From Aphelocoma coerulescens (lineage: Eukaryota; Chordata; Aves; Passeriformes; Corvidae): a stretch of DNA of 64,000 bases. Of the stretch, positions 21,103-34,305 are shown one piece after another. The notes beneath the pieces are model-generated. The model did not search any database and had not been told where the DNA came from. It worked only from the letters and a program-made list of their open reading frames with translations. The stretch lies in contig NW_027183960.1 in NCBI RefSeq assembly GCF_041296385.1, forward strand, positions 1,287,001-1,351,000. The letters are read 5' to 3'. The number at the start of each line of letters is the position of its first letter. The stretch's first letter is position 1. Position numbers and translations under genes: made by a program.

Positions 21103-21897
21103 TGTGGACAAAGAAAACAAAGACAACTTGTAAGATTAAAACCTGGAGCTTCTAGTTAGAAGAGAAAGGACAATTCAATCAAGGCAGGGCCAAAGCAGGA
21201 AACTTTCTAAAATGGAACAAGCAGCAGAAGCACAGTAGTTTTGCAGAAGAAATTCCCCTCCCCGCACTTGGCTTAAGGAAAAAGCCTGATGTTTCTATGA
21301 GAGACTTGAGTTCATGTCTACTATTGGATAGCAGACATCTGAACATTTAGACTACTGGCTTTCCAGGCTCACGCAATTCAAACCGGAATGTCAAACTATT
21401 TCAAAAGCTAGAGATGCTTCGAAGAAATGTTTCTGTATTCACCACAACTGGGGACCATGCATCATTCTTACCTTGCACCTGTCCAAAGGCCTTCCTCCGT
21501 CTCCAGTCCTGCCGCTCTCACGGAGGCACTGGGAGCCTTGGACACTCTTGCCACAAGTAGCCCAAGCGTGGACATCTTCCTCATCCTGCTCCTCCACTGC
21601 TGACGTCAGGGAATTCCCTGGAGCTCCAAACATCTGCCTTTCCAGCTGGAGGATCATGTCTGGCAGCTCTCTGAGCCTCTTCACCTTTGGCAGCGCCACA
21701 GCATCCTAGGAGTCATATACTGGCAACTGGCACCTCCAGGACACTTGCTGCTCCTAGGATGCTTTTCTCTGGGAAAATCTTCTTGCACACGACATTGCTG
21801 CCGATTTTACTTCTAGGCCTTTCGTGGCCATCTGCATCCTCAGCCACAAGCAGGTTCTGATGATCAACAGGGCTCTGGGAGAGCAGGGACTCCTGTC
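21103..21897 (+). repeat. Unit type f, short (795 bp)
   Basis: Standard f unit; one intact CRE/kB composite. Confidence 0.95.
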
Positions 21898-23101
21898 TGT
21901 GGACAAAGAAAACAAAGACAACTTGTAAGAAGAAAACCTGGAGCTTCTAGTTAGAAGACAAAGGACTATTCAATCAAGGCAGGGCCAAAGCAGGAAACTT
22001 TCTAAAATGAAACAAGCAGCAGAAGCAGAGCAGTTTTGCAGAAGAAATTCCCCTCCCAGCACTTGGCTTAAGGAAAAAGCCTGATGTTTCTATGAGAGAC
22101 TTGAGTTCATGTCTACTATTGGGTACCAGACATCTGAACATTTAGACTATTGGCTTTCCAGGCTCACACTATTCAAACCGGAAAGTGAAACTACTCTAAA
22201 AGCTAGAGGCGATTGCAAGAAATGTTTCTGCTCACACCACGACTGCCGACCATGCATCATTCTTACCTTGCACCTGTCCAAAGGCCTTCCTCCGTCTGCG
22301 CTCTGGCAACTCTCACCCAAGCTCGGGCAGGGATGGAGGCTCTTGCCACAAGTAGCCCAAGCCTGGAGATATTCCTCATCCTGATCTTCCACTGCTGACA
22401 TCTAGGAATTCCCTGGAGCTGCAAACACTTGCCTTTGCTGCTCGAGGATCTTCTCTAGCACCATGCCAAATGCCTTCTCCTATGGCAGTGCTGCAGCATC
22501 CTGCGAGCCATGGACTGGAACTGGCACCTTCAGCATAGTTGCTCCTGGGAAACATCCTTCAGCCATTCCCTTACTGCAATGAGCTGGACTCCTACACCTT
22601 TGCAAGGCTCTTCCTGGATAGGTGCATCCTCAGCAATGAGACGGTTCTGCTGAGAGCCACGGCTCTGAGGGAGCAGCCAGTCCTGCCCAAAGGCCTTCCT
22701 CCGTCACCAGTCCTGCAGCTCCCACGGAGGCACTGGGAGCCCTGGACACTCTTGCCACAAGTAGCCCAAGCGTCGAGATCTTCCTCATCCTGCTCCTCCA
22801 CTGCTGACATCAGGGAATTCCCTGGAGCTCCCAACATCTGCCTTTCCTGCTCGAGGATCGTGTCTGGCAGCTCTCTGAGCCTCTTACACTTTGGAAGCGC
22901 AACAGCATCCTAGGAGTCATATACTGGCAACTGGCACCTCCAGGACACTTGCTGCTCCTAGGATGCTTTTCTCTGGGAAAATCTTCTTGCACACAACCTT
23001 GCTGCAGATTTTACTTCTAGGCCTTTTGTGGCCATCTGCATCCGCAGCCACAAGCAGCTTCTGATGATCGACATGGCTCTGGGAGAGCAGGGACTCCTGT
23101 C
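21898..23101 (+). repeat. Unit type g, long (1204 bp)
   Basis: Standard g unit, nearly identical to that at 14303. No intact CRE. Confidence 0.95.
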
Positions 23102-24304
23102 TGTGGACAAAGAAAACAAAGACAACTTGTAAGAAGAAAACCTGGAGCTTCTAGTTAGAAGAGAAAGGACTATTCAATCAAGGCAGAGCCAAGGGAGGAA
23201 ACTTTCTAAAATGGAACAAGCAGCAGAAGCACAGCAGTATTGCAGAAGAAATTCCCCTCCCAGCACTTGGCTTAAGGAAAACGCCTGATGTTTCTGTGAG
23301 AGACATGAGTTCATGTCTACTATTGGGTACCAGACATCTGAACATTTAGACTATTGGCTTTCCAGGCTCACGCTATTCAAACCGGAAAGTGAAACTACTC
23401 TAACAGTAAGGATGATTGCAAGAAATGTTTCTGTTTACACCACGACTGCCGACCATGCATCATTCTTACCTTGCACCTGTCCAAAGGCCTTCCTCCGTCT
23501 GCGCTCCGGCAACTCTCACTCAGGCAAGGGCAGGGATAGAGGCTCTTGCCACAAGTAGCCCAAGCATGGACATCTTCCTCATCCTGCTACTCTACTGCTG
23601 ACGTCAGGGTATTCCCTGGAGCTGCAAACACCTGCCTTTGCTGCTCGAGGACCTTCTCTAGCATCATGCCAAACCCCTTCTCCTATGGCAGTGCTGCAGC
23701 ATCCTGCGAGCCATGGACTGGAACTGGCACCTTCAGCATAGTTGCTCCTGGGAAACATCATTCAGCCATTCCCTTACTGCAATGAGCTGGACTCCTACTC
23801 CTTTGCAAGGCTCTTCCTGGACAGGTGCATCCTCAGCAATGAGACGGTTCTGCTGAGAGCCATGGCTCTGAGGGAGGAGCCAGTCCTGTCCAAAGGCCTT
23901 CCTCTGACTCCACTCCTGCAGCTCTCACGGAGGCACTGGGAGCCTTGGACACTCTTGCCACAAGTAGCCCAAGCGTGGACATCTTCCTCATCCTGCTCCT
24001 CCACTGCTGACGTCAGGGAATTCCCTGGAGCTCCTAAAATCTGCCTTTCCTGCTGGAGGATCGTGTCTGGCAGCTCTCTGATCCTCTTCGCCTTTGGCAG
24101 CGCCACAGCATCCTGAGAGTCATATACTGGAAACTGGCAGCTACATGACACTTGCCGCTCCTAGGATGCTTTTCTCTGGGAAAATCTTCTTGGACACGAC
24201 ATTGCTCCAGTTTTTACTTCTAGGCCTTTCGTGGCCATCTGCATTCTCAGCCACAAGCAGGTTCTGATGATCGACATGGCTCTGGGAGAGCAGGGACTCC
24301 TGTC
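23102..24304 (+). repeat. Unit type h, long (1203 bp)
   Basis: h unit, CTGATCCTC form, with CTCACTCAGGC in the flank. Two intact CREs. Confidence 0.95.
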
Positions 24305-25507
24305 TGTGGACAAAGAAAACAAAGACAACTTGTAAGAAGAAAACCTGGAGCTTCTAGTTAGAAGACAAAGGACTATTCAAACAAGGCCGGGCCAAAGCAG
24401 GAAACTTTCTAAAATGGAACAAGCAGCAGAAGCACAGCAGTATTGCAGAAGAAATTCCCCTCCCAGCACTTGGCTTAAGGAAAACGCCTGATGTTTCTGT
24501 GAGAGACATGAGTTCATGTCTACTATTGGGTACCAGACATCTGAACATTTAGACTATTGGCTTTCCAGGCTCACGCTATTCAAACCGGAAAGTGAAACTA
24601 TTCTAACAGAAGGGATGATTGCAAGAAATGTTTCTGTTTACACCACGACTGCCGACCATCCATCATTCTTACCTTGCACCTGTCCAAAGGCCTTCCTCCA
24701 TCTGCGCTCTGGCAACTCTCACCCAGGCAAGGGCAGGGATGGAGGCTCTTGCCACAAGTAGCCCAAGCGTGGACATCTTCCTCATCCTGCTACTCCACTG
24801 CTGACGTCAGGGTATTCCCTGGAGCTGCAAACACCTGCCTTTGCTGCTCGAGGACCTTCTCTAGCACCATGCAAAACCCCTTCTCCTATGGCAGTGCTGC
24901 AGCATCCTGCGAGCCACGGACTGGAACTGGCACCTCCAGCAAAGTTGCTCCTGGGAAACATCCCTCAGCCATTCCCTTACTGCAATGAGCTGGACTCCTA
25001 CTCCTCTGCAAGGCTCTTCCTGGACAGGTGCATCCTCAGCAATGAGACGGTTCTGCTGAGAGCCATGGCTCTGAGGGAGCAGCCAGTCCTGTCAAAAGGC
25101 CTTCCTCTGACTCCACTCCTGCAGCTCTCACGGAGGCACTGGGAGCCTTGGACACTCTTGCCACAAGTAGCCCAAGCGTGGACATCTTCCTCATCCTGCT
25201 CCTCCATTGCTGACGTCAGGGAATTCCCTGGTGCTCCCAACATCTGCCTTTCCTGCTCGAGGATCGTGTCTGGCAGCTCTCTGAGCCTCTTTGCCTTTGG
25301 CAGCGCCACAGCATCCTAGGAGTCATATACTGGCAACTGGCACCTCCAGGACACTTGCTGCTCCTAGGATGCTTTCCTCTGGGAAAATCTTCTTGGACAC
25401 GTCCTTGCTCCAGTTTTTACTCCTAGTCCTTTCGTGGCCATCTGCATTCTCAGCCACAAGCAGCTTCTGATGATCGACATGGCTCTGGGAGAGCAGGGAC
25501 TCCTGTC
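24305..25507 (+). repeat. Unit type a', long (1203 bp)
   Basis: Same h-like tract in the first module as the a' unit at 16710. Two intact CREs. Confidence 0.9.
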
Positions 25508-26301
25508 TGTGGACAAAGAAAACAAAGACAACTTGTAAGAAGAAAACCTGGAGCTTCTAGTTAGAAAAAAAAGGACTATTCAATCAAGGCAGGGCCAAGG
25601 GAGGAAACTTTCTAAAATGGAACAAGCAGCAGAAGCACAGTAGTTTTGCAGAAGAAATTCCCCTCCCAGCACTTGGCTTAAGGAAAAAGCCTGATGTTTC
25701 TATGAGAGACTTGAGTTCATGTCTACTATTGGGTACCAGACATCTGAACATTTAGACTATTGGCTTTCCATGCTCACGCTATTCAAACCGGAAAGTGAAA
25801 CTACTCTAACAGTAGGGATGATTGCAAGAAATGTTTCTGTTTACACCACGACTGCCGACCATGCATCATTCTTACCTTGCACCTGTCCAAAGGCCTTCCT
25901 CCGTCTGAGCTCCGGCAACTCTCACCCAGGCAAGGGCAAGGATGGAGGCTCTTGCCACAAGTAGCCCAAGCGTGGACATCTTCCTCATCCTGCTCCGCCA
26001 CTGCTGACATCAGGGAATTCCCTGGAGCTCCCAACATCTGCCTTTCCTGCTCGAGGATCGTGTCTGGCAGCTCTCTGAGCCTCTTCATCTTTGGCTGCGC
26101 CACAGCATCCTAGGAGTCATATACTGGCAACTGGCACCTCCAGGACACTTGCTGCTCCTAGGATGCTTTTCTCTGGGAAAATCTTCTTGCATACGACCTT
26201 GCTCCAGATTTTACTTCTAGGTCTTTCGTGGCCATGTGCATCCGCGGCCACGAGCAGCTTCTGATGATCAACAGGGCTCTGGGAGAGCAGGGACTCCTGT
26301 C
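25508..26301 (+). repeat. Unit type b, short (794 bp)
   Basis: b unit with CCGTCTGAGCTCC, shared with the b unit at 36712 (and seen in the h unit at 34306). CRE slot TGACATCA. Confidence 0.95.
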
Positions 26302-27504
26302 TGTGGACAAAGAAAACAAAGACAACTTGTAAGAAGAAAACCTGGAGCTTCTAGATAGAAGAGAAAGGACTATTCAATCAAGGCAGGGCCAAAGCAGGAA
26401 ACTTTCTAAAATGGAACAAGCAGAAGAAGCAGAGCAGTTTTGCAGAAGAAATTCCCCTCCCAGCACTTGGCTTAATGAAAAAGCCTGATGTTGCTATGAG
26501 AGACTTGAGTTCATGTCTACTATTGGGGAGCAGACGTCTGAACATTTAGAGTATTGGCGCTCCAGGCTCACGCTATTCAAACCGGAAAGTGAAACTATTC
26601 TAACAGAAGGGATGATTGCAAGAAATGTTTCTGTTTACACCACAACTGCCGACCATCCATCATTCTTACCTTGCACCTGTCCAAAGGCCTTCCTCCATCT
26701 GCGCTCTGGCAACTCTCACCCAGGGTCGGGCAGGGATGGAGGCTCGTGCCACAAGTAGCCCAAGCGCGGACATCTTCCTCATCCTGATCTTCCACTGCTG
26801 ACATCTAGGAATTCCCTGGAGCTGCAAACACTTGCCTTTGCTGCTCAAGGATCTTCTCTAGCACCATGCCAAATGCCTTCTCCTATGGCAGCGCTGCAGC
26901 CTCCTGCGACTCACGGACTGGAACTGGCACCTCCAGCAAAGTTGCTCCTGGGAAACATCCCTCAGCCATTCCCTTACTGCAATGAGCTGGACTCCTACTC
27001 CTCTGCAATGCTCTTCCTGGACAGGTGCATCCTCAGCAACGAGACGGTTCTGCTGAGAGCCGCGGCTCTGAGGGAGCAGCCAGTCCTGCCAAAAGGCCTT
27101 CCTCCGTCTCCAGTCCCGCAGCTCCCACGGAGGCACTGGGAGCCTTGGACACTCTTGCCACAAGTAGCCCAAGCGTGGACATCTTCCTCATCCTGCTCCT
27201 CCACTGCTGACGTCAGGGAATTCCCTGGAGCTGCAAACACCTGCCTTTGCTGCTGGAGGATCATGTCTGGCAGCTCTCTGAGCCTCTTCATCTTTGGCTG
27301 CGCCACAGCATCCTAGGAGTCATATACTGGCAACTGGCACCTCCAGGACACTTGCTGCTCCTAGGATGCTTTTCTCTGGGAAAATCTTCTTGCATACGAC
27401 CTTGCTCCAGATTTTACTTCTAGGTCTTTCGTGGCCATGTGCATCCGCAGCCACAAGCAGCTTCTGATGATCGACATGGCTCTGGGAGAGCAGGGACTCC
27501 TGTC
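26302..27504 (+). repeat. Unit type c, long (1203 bp)
   Basis: c unit with private GCAGCCTCCTGCG. One intact CRE/kB composite. Confidence 0.95.
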
Positions 27505-28707
27505 TGTGGACAAAGAAAACAAAGACAACTTGTAAGAAGAAAACCTGGAGCTTCTAGTTAGAAGAGAAAGGACTATTCAATCAAGGCAGAGCCAAGGGAG
27601 GAAACTTTCTAAAATGGAACAAGCAGCAGAAGCACAGCAGTATTGCAGAAGAAATTCCCCTCCCAGCACTTGGCTTAAGGAAAACGCCTGATGTTTCTGT
27701 GAGAGACATGAGTTCATGTCTACTATTGGGTACCAGACATCTGAACATTTAGACTATTGGCTTTCCAGGCTCACGCTATTCAAACCGGAAAGTGAAACTA
27801 CTCTAACAGTAAGGATGATTGCAAGAAATGTTTCTGTTTACACCACGACTGCCGACCATGCATCATTCTTACCTTGCACCTGTCCAAAGGCCTTCCTCCG
27901 TCTGCGCTCCGGCAACTCTCACCCAGGCAAGGGCAGGGATAGAGGCTCTTGCCACAAGTAGCCCAAGCATGGACATCTTCCTCATCCTGCTACTCTACTG
28001 CTGACGTCAGGGTATTCCCTGGAGCTGCAAACACCTGCCTTTGCTGCTCGAGGACCTTCTCTAGCATCATGCCAAACCCCTTCTCCTATGGCAGTGCTGC
28101 AGCATCCTGCGAGCCATGGACTGGAACTGGCACCTTCAGCATAGTTGCTCCTGGGAAACATCATTCAGCCATTCCCTTACTGCAATGAGCTGGACTCCTA
28201 CTCCTTTGCAAGGCTCTTCCTGGACAGGTGCATCCTCAGCAATGAGACGGTTCTGCTGAGAGCCATGGCTCTGAGGGAGGAGCCAGTCCTGTCCAAAGGC
28301 CTTCCTCTGACTCCACTCCTGCAGCTCTCACGGAGGCACTGGGAGCCTCGGACACTCTTGCCACAAGTAGCCCAAGCGTGGACATCTTCCTCATCCTGCT
28401 CCTCCACTGCTGACGTCAGGGAATTCCCTGGAGCTCCTAAAATCTGCCTTTCCTGCTCGAGGATCGTGTCTGGCAGCTCTCTGAGCCTCTTCGCCTTTGG
28501 CAGCGCCACAGCATCCTGAGAGTCATATACTGGAAACTGGCAGCTACATGACACTTGCCGCTCCTAGGATGCTTTTCTCTGGGAAAATCTTCTTGGACAC
28601 GACATTGCTCCAGTTTTTACTTCTAGGCCTTTCGTGGCCATCTGCATTCTCAGCCACAAGCAGGTTCTGATGATCGACATGGCTCTGGGAGAGCAGGGAC
28701 TCCTGTC
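27505..28707 (+). repeat. Unit type h, long (1203 bp), follows c directly
   Basis: Pure h unit (CTCGAGGATCG...GAGCCTC form) placed immediately after c. The d-e-f-g interval is missing. Two intact CREs. Confidence 0.95.
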
Positions 28708-29910
28708 TGTGGACAAAGAAAACAAAGACAACTTGTAAGAAGAAAACCTGGAGCTTCTAGTTAGAAGACAAAGGACTATTCAAACAAGGCAGGGCCAAAG
28801 CAGGAAACTTTCTAAAATGGAACAAGCAGCAGAAGCACAGCAGTATTGCAGAAGAAATTCCCCTCCCAGCACTTGGCTTAAGGAAAACGCCTGATGTTTC
28901 TGTGAGAGACATGAGTTCATGTCTACTATTGGGTACCAGACATCTGAACATTTAGACTATTGGCTTTCCAGGCTCACGCTATTCAAACCGGAAAGTGAAA
29001 CTATTCTAACAGAAGGGATGATTGCAAGAAATGTTTCTGTTTACACCACGACTGCCGACCATCCATCATTCTTACCTTGCACCTGTCCAAAGGCCTTCCT
29101 CCATCTGCGCTCCGGCAACTCTCACCCAGGCAAGGGCAGGGATGGAGGCTCTTGCCACAAGTAGCCCAAGCGTGGACATCTTCCTCATCCTGCTACTCCA
29201 CTGCTGACGTCAGGGTATTCCCTGGAGCTGCAAACACCTGCCTTTGCTGCTCGAGGACCTTCTCTAGCACCATGCAAAACCCCTTCTCCTATGGCAGTGC
29301 TGCAGCATCCTGCGAGCCACGGACTGGAACTGGCACCTCCAGCAAAGTTGCTCCTGGGAAACATCCCTCAGCCATTCCCTTACTGCAATGAGCTGGACTC
29401 CTACTCCTCTGCAATGCTCTTCCTGGACAGGTGCATCCTCAGCAATGAGACGGTTCTGCTGAGAGCCACGGCTCTGAGGGAGCAGCCAGTCCTGCCCAAT
29501 GGTTGTCCTCCGTCACCAGTCCTGCAGCTCCCACGGAGGCACTGGGAGCCTTGGACACTCTTGCCACAAGTAGCCCAAGCGTGGACATCTTCCTCATCCT
29601 GCTCCGCCACTGCTGACATCAGGGAATTCCCTGGAGCTCCCAACATCTGCCTTTCCTGCTCGAGGATCGTGTCTGGCAGCTCTCTGAGCCTCTTCATCTT
29701 TGGCTGCGCCACAGCATCCTAGGAGTCATATACTGGCAACTGGCACCTCCAGGACACTTGCTGCTCCTAGGATGCTTTTCTCTGGGAAAATCTTCTTGCA
29801 TACGACCTTGCTCCAGATTTTACTTCTAGGTCTTTCGTGGCCATGTGCATCCGCGGCCACGAGCAGCTTCTGATGATCAACAGGGCTCTGGGAGAGCAGG
29901 GACTCCTGTC
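28708..29910 (+). repeat. Unit a/b hybrid, long (1203 bp)
   Basis: a-type through the first module (AATGGTTGTCCTCCG). From about 29605 (GCTCCGCCACTGCTGACATC) it is b-type through TCATCTTTGGCTGCGCC. The first CRE slot is intact; the second is TGACATCA. The exchange removed 794 bp relative to a followed by b. Confidence 0.92.
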
Positions 29911-31113
29911 TGTGGACAAAGAAAACAAAGACAACTTGTAAGAAGAAAACCTGGAGCTTCTAGATAGAAGAGAAAGGACTATTCAATCAAGGCAGGGCCA
30001 AAGCAGGAAACTTTCTAAAATGGAACAAGCAGAAGAAGCAGAGCAGTTTTGCAGAAGAAATTCCCCTCCCAGCACTTGGCTTAATGAAAAAGCCTGATGT
30101 TGCTATGAGAGACTTGAGTTCATGTCTACTATTGGGGAGCAGACGTCTGAACATTTAGAGTATTGGCGCTCCAGGCTCACGCTATTCAAACCGGAAAGTG
30201 AAACTATTCTAACAGAAGGGATGATTGCAAGAAATGTTTCTGTTTACACCACAACTGCCGACCATCCATCATTCTTACCTTGCACCTGTCCAAAGGCCTT
30301 CCTCCATCTGCGCTCTGGCAACTCTCACCCAGGGTCGGGCAGGGATGGAGGCTCGTGCCACAAGTAGCCCAAGCGCGGACATCTTCCTCATCCTGATCTT
30401 CCACTGCTGACATCTAGGAATTCCCTGGAGCTGCAAACACTTGCCTTTGCTGCTCAAGGATCTTCTCTAGCACCATGCCAAATGCCTTCTCCTATGGCAG
30501 CGCTGCAGCATCCTGCGACTCACGGACTGGAACTGGCACCTCCAGCAAAGTTGCTCCTGGGAAACATCCCTCAGCCATTCCCTTACTGCAATGAGCTGGA
30601 CTCCTACTCCTCTGCAATGCTCTTCCTGGACAGGTGCATCCTCAGCAACGAGACGGTTCTGCTGAGAGCCGCGGCTCTGAGGGAGCAGCCAGTCCTGCCA
30701 AAAGGCCTTCCTCCGTCTCCAGTCCCGCAGCTCCCACGGAGGCACTGGGAGCCTTGGACACTCTTGCCACAAGTAGCCCAAGCGTGGACATCTTCCTCAT
30801 CCTGCTCCTCCACTGCTGACGTCAGGGAATTCCCTGGAGCTGCAAACACCTGCCTTTGCTGCTGGAGGATCATGTCTGGCAGCTCTCTGAGCCTCTTCAT
30901 CTTTGGCTGCGCCACAGCATCCTAGGAGTCATATACTGGCAACTGGCACCTCCAGGACACTTGCTGCTCCTAGGATGCTTTTCTCTGGGAAAATCTTCTT
31001 GCATACAACCTTGCTCCAGTTTTTACTTCTAGGCCTTTCGTGGCCATCTGCATTCTCAGCCACAAGCAGGTTCTGATGATCAACAGGGCTCTGGGAGAGC
31101 AGGGACTCCTGTC
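29911..31113 (+). repeat. Unit type c, long (1203 bp)
   Basis: c unit whose end (GCATACAACC, TTTTTACTTCTAGGCC, CAGGTTCTG) resembles the end of d, marking where a d unit was lost. One intact CRE/kB composite. Confidence 0.92.
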
Positions 31114-32306
31114 TGTGGACAAAGAAAACAAAGACAACTTGTAAGAAGAAAACCTGGAGCTTCTAGATAGAAGACAAAGGACTATTCAATCAAGGCAGGG
31201 CCAAGGGAGGAAACTTTCTAAAATGGAACAAGCAGCAGAAGCACAGTACTTTTGCAGAAGAAATTCCCTTCCCAGCACTTGGCTTAAGGAAAAAACCTCA
31301 TGTTTCTATGAGAGACTTGAGTTCATGCCTACTACTGGGTACCAGACATCTGAACATTTAGACTATTGGCTTTCCAGGCTCACGCTATTCAAACCTGAAA
31401 GTGAAACTACTCTAACAGTAAGGATGATTGCAAGAAATGTTTCTGTTTACACCACGACTGCCGACCATCCATCATTCTTACCTTGCACCTGTCCAAAGGC
31501 CTTCCTCCATCTGCGCTCCAGCAACTCTCACTCAGGCAAGGGCAGGGATGGAGGCTCTTGCCACAAGTAGCCCAAGCGTGGACATCTTCCTCATCCTGCT
31601 ACTCCACTGCTGACGTCAGGGTATTCCCTGGAGCTGCAAACACCTGCCTTTGCTGCTCGAGGATCTTCTCTAGCACCATGCAAAACCCCTTCTCCTATGG
31701 CAGTGCTGCAGCATCCTGCGAGCCACGGACTGGAACTGGCACCTCCAGCAAAGTTGCTCCTGGGAAACATCCCTCAGCCATTCCCTTACTGCAATGAGCT
31801 GGACTCCTACTCCTCTGCAATGCTCTTCCTGGACAGGTGCATCCTCAGCAATGAGACAGTTCTGCTGAGAGCCACAGCTCTGAGGAAGCAGCCAGTCCTG
31901 CCCAATGGTTGTCCTCTGTCACCAGTCCTGCAGCTCCCACGGAGGCACTGGGAGCCTTGGACACTCTTGCCACAAGTAGCCCAAGCGTGGACATCTTCCT
32001 CATCCTGCTCCTCCACTGCTGACGTCAGGGAATTCCCTGGTGCTCCCAACATCTGCCTTTCCTGCTGGAGGATCGTGTCTGGCAGATCTCTGAGCCTCTT
32101 TGCCTTTGGCAGCGCCAGAGCATCCTAGGAGTCATATACTGGCAACTGGCACCTCCAGGACACTTGCTGCTCCTAGGATGCTTTCCTCTAGGAAAAACTT
32201 CTTGCACACGTCCTTGCTCCAGTTTTTACTCCTAGGCCATCTGCATTCTCAGCCACAAGAAGCTTCTGATGATCGACATGGCTCTGGGAGAGCAGGGACT
32301 CCTGTC
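31114..32306 (+). repeat. Unit type e, long with 10-bp deletion (1193 bp)
   Basis: e unit with private TTCATGCCTACTAC. Two intact CREs. Confidence 0.95.
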
Positions 32307-33101
32307 TGTGGACAAAGAAAACAAAGACAACTTGTAAGATTAAAACCTGGAGCTTCTAGTTAGAAGAGAAAGGACAATTCAATCAAGGCAGGGCCAAAGC
32401 AGGAAACTTTCTAAAATGGAACAAGCAGCAGAAGCACAGTACTTTTGCAGAAGAAATTCCCCTCCCCGCACTTGGCTTAAGGAAAAAGCCTGATGTTTCT
32501 ATGAGAGACTTGAGTTCATGTCTACTATTGGATAGCAGACATCTGAACATTTAGACTACTGGCTTTCCAGGCTCACGCAATTCAAACCGGAATGTCAAAC
32601 TATTTCAAAAGCTAGAGATGCTTCGAAGAAATGTTTCTGTATTCACCACAACTGGGGACCATGCATCATTCTTACCTTGCACCTGTCCAAAGGCCTTCCT
32701 CCGTCTCCAGTCCTGCCGCTCTCACGGAGGCACTGGGAGCCTCGGACACTCTTGCCACAAGTAGCCCAAGCGTGGACATCTTCCTCATCCTGCTCCTCCA
32801 CTGCTGACGTCAGGGAATTCCCTGGAGCTCCAAACATCTGCCTTTCCAGCTGGAGGATCATGTCTGGCAGCTCTCTGAGCCTCTTCACCTTTGGCAGCGC
32901 CACAGCATCCTAGGAGTCATATACTGGCAACTGGCACCTCCAGGACACTTGCTGCTCCTAGGATGCTTTTCTCTGGGAAAATCTTCTTGCACACGACATT
33001 GCTGCCGATTTTACTTCTAGGCCTTTCGTGGCCATCTGCATCCTCAGCCACAAGCAGCTTCTGATGATCAACAGGGCTCTGGGAGAGCAGGGACTCCTGT
33101 C
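32307..33101 (+). repeat. Unit type f, short (795 bp)
   Basis: f unit with CAGTACTTTTGC and GCCTCGGACAC. One intact CRE/kB composite. Confidence 0.95.
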
Positions 33102-34305
33102 TGTGGACAAAGAAAACAAAGACAACTTGTAAGAAGAAAACCTGGAGCTTCTAGTTAGAAGACAAAGGACTATTCAATCAAGGCAGGGCCAAAGCAGGAA
33201 ACTTTCTAAAATGGAACAAGCAGCAGAAGCAGAGCAGTTTTGCAGAAGAAATTCCCCTCCCAGCACTTGGCTTAAGGAAAAAGCCTGATGTTTCTATGAG
33301 AGACTTGAGTTCATGTCTACTATTGGGTACCAGACATCTGAACATTTAGACTATTGGCTTTCCAGGCTCACACTATTCAAACCGGAAAGTGAAACTACTC
33401 TAAAAGCTAGAGGCGATTGCAAGAAATGTTTCTGCTCACACCACGACTGCCGACCATGCATCATTCTTACCTTGCACCTGTCCAAAGGCCTTCCTCCGTC
33501 TGCGCTCTGGCAACTCTCACCCAAGCTCGGGCAGGGATGGAGGCTCTTGCCACAAGTAGCCCAAGCCTGGAGATATTCCTCATCCTGATCTTCCACTGCT
33601 GACATCTAGGAATTCCCTGGAGCTGCAAACACTTGCCTTTGCTGCTCGAGGATCTTCTCTAGCACCATGCCAAACCCCTTCTCCTATGGCAGTGCTGCAG
33701 CATCCTGCGAGCCATGGACTGGAACTGGCACCTTCAGCATAGTTGCTCCTGGGAAACATCCTTCAGCCATTCCCTTACTGCAATGAGCTGGACTCCTACA
33801 CCTTTGCAAGGCTCTTCCTGGATAGGTGCATCCTCAGCAATGAGACGGTTCTGCTGAGAGCCACGGCTCTGAGGGAGCAGCCAGTCCTGCCCAAAGGCCT
33901 TCCTCCGTCACCAGTCCTGCAGCTCCCACGGAGGCACTGGGAGCCCTGGACACTCTTGCCACAAGTAGCCCAAGCGTCGAGATCTTCCTCATCCTGCTCC
34001 TCCACTGCTGACATCAGGGAATTCCCTGGAGCTCCCAACATCTGCCTTTCCTGCTCGAGGATCGTGTCTGGCAGCTCTCTGAGCCTCTTACACTTTGGAA
34101 GCGCAACAGCATCCTAGGAGTCATATACTGGCAACTGGCACCTCCAGGACACTTGCTGCTCCTAGGATGCTTTTCTCTGGGAAAATCTTCTTGCACACAA
34201 CCTTGCTGCAGATTTTACTTCTAGGCCTTTTGTGGCCATCTGCATCCGCAGCCACAAGCAGCTTCTGATGATCGACATGGCTCTGGGAGAGCAGGGACTC
34301 CTGTC
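33102..34305 (+). repeat. Unit type g, long (1204 bp)
   Basis: g unit with CCAAACCCC in the first module. No intact CRE. Confidence 0.95.

Larger units (their letters stand above)
16710..24304 (+). repeat. Higher-order repeat, second 7-unit period, a' variant
   Basis: The block is 7595 bp with the same order as the preceding one and near-identical sequence, except that its first unit is a' (an a unit carrying an h-like tract). The shared hybrid unit shows that the two blocks descend from one rearranged ancestor and were duplicated as a block. Confidence 0.85.
24305..28707 (+). repeat. Shortened higher-order block a'-b-c-h
   Basis: The block is 4403 bp and jumps from c directly to h, lacking d-e-f-g. 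The same 4403-bp spacing is found at 35509 and 51504. Confidence 0.85.
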
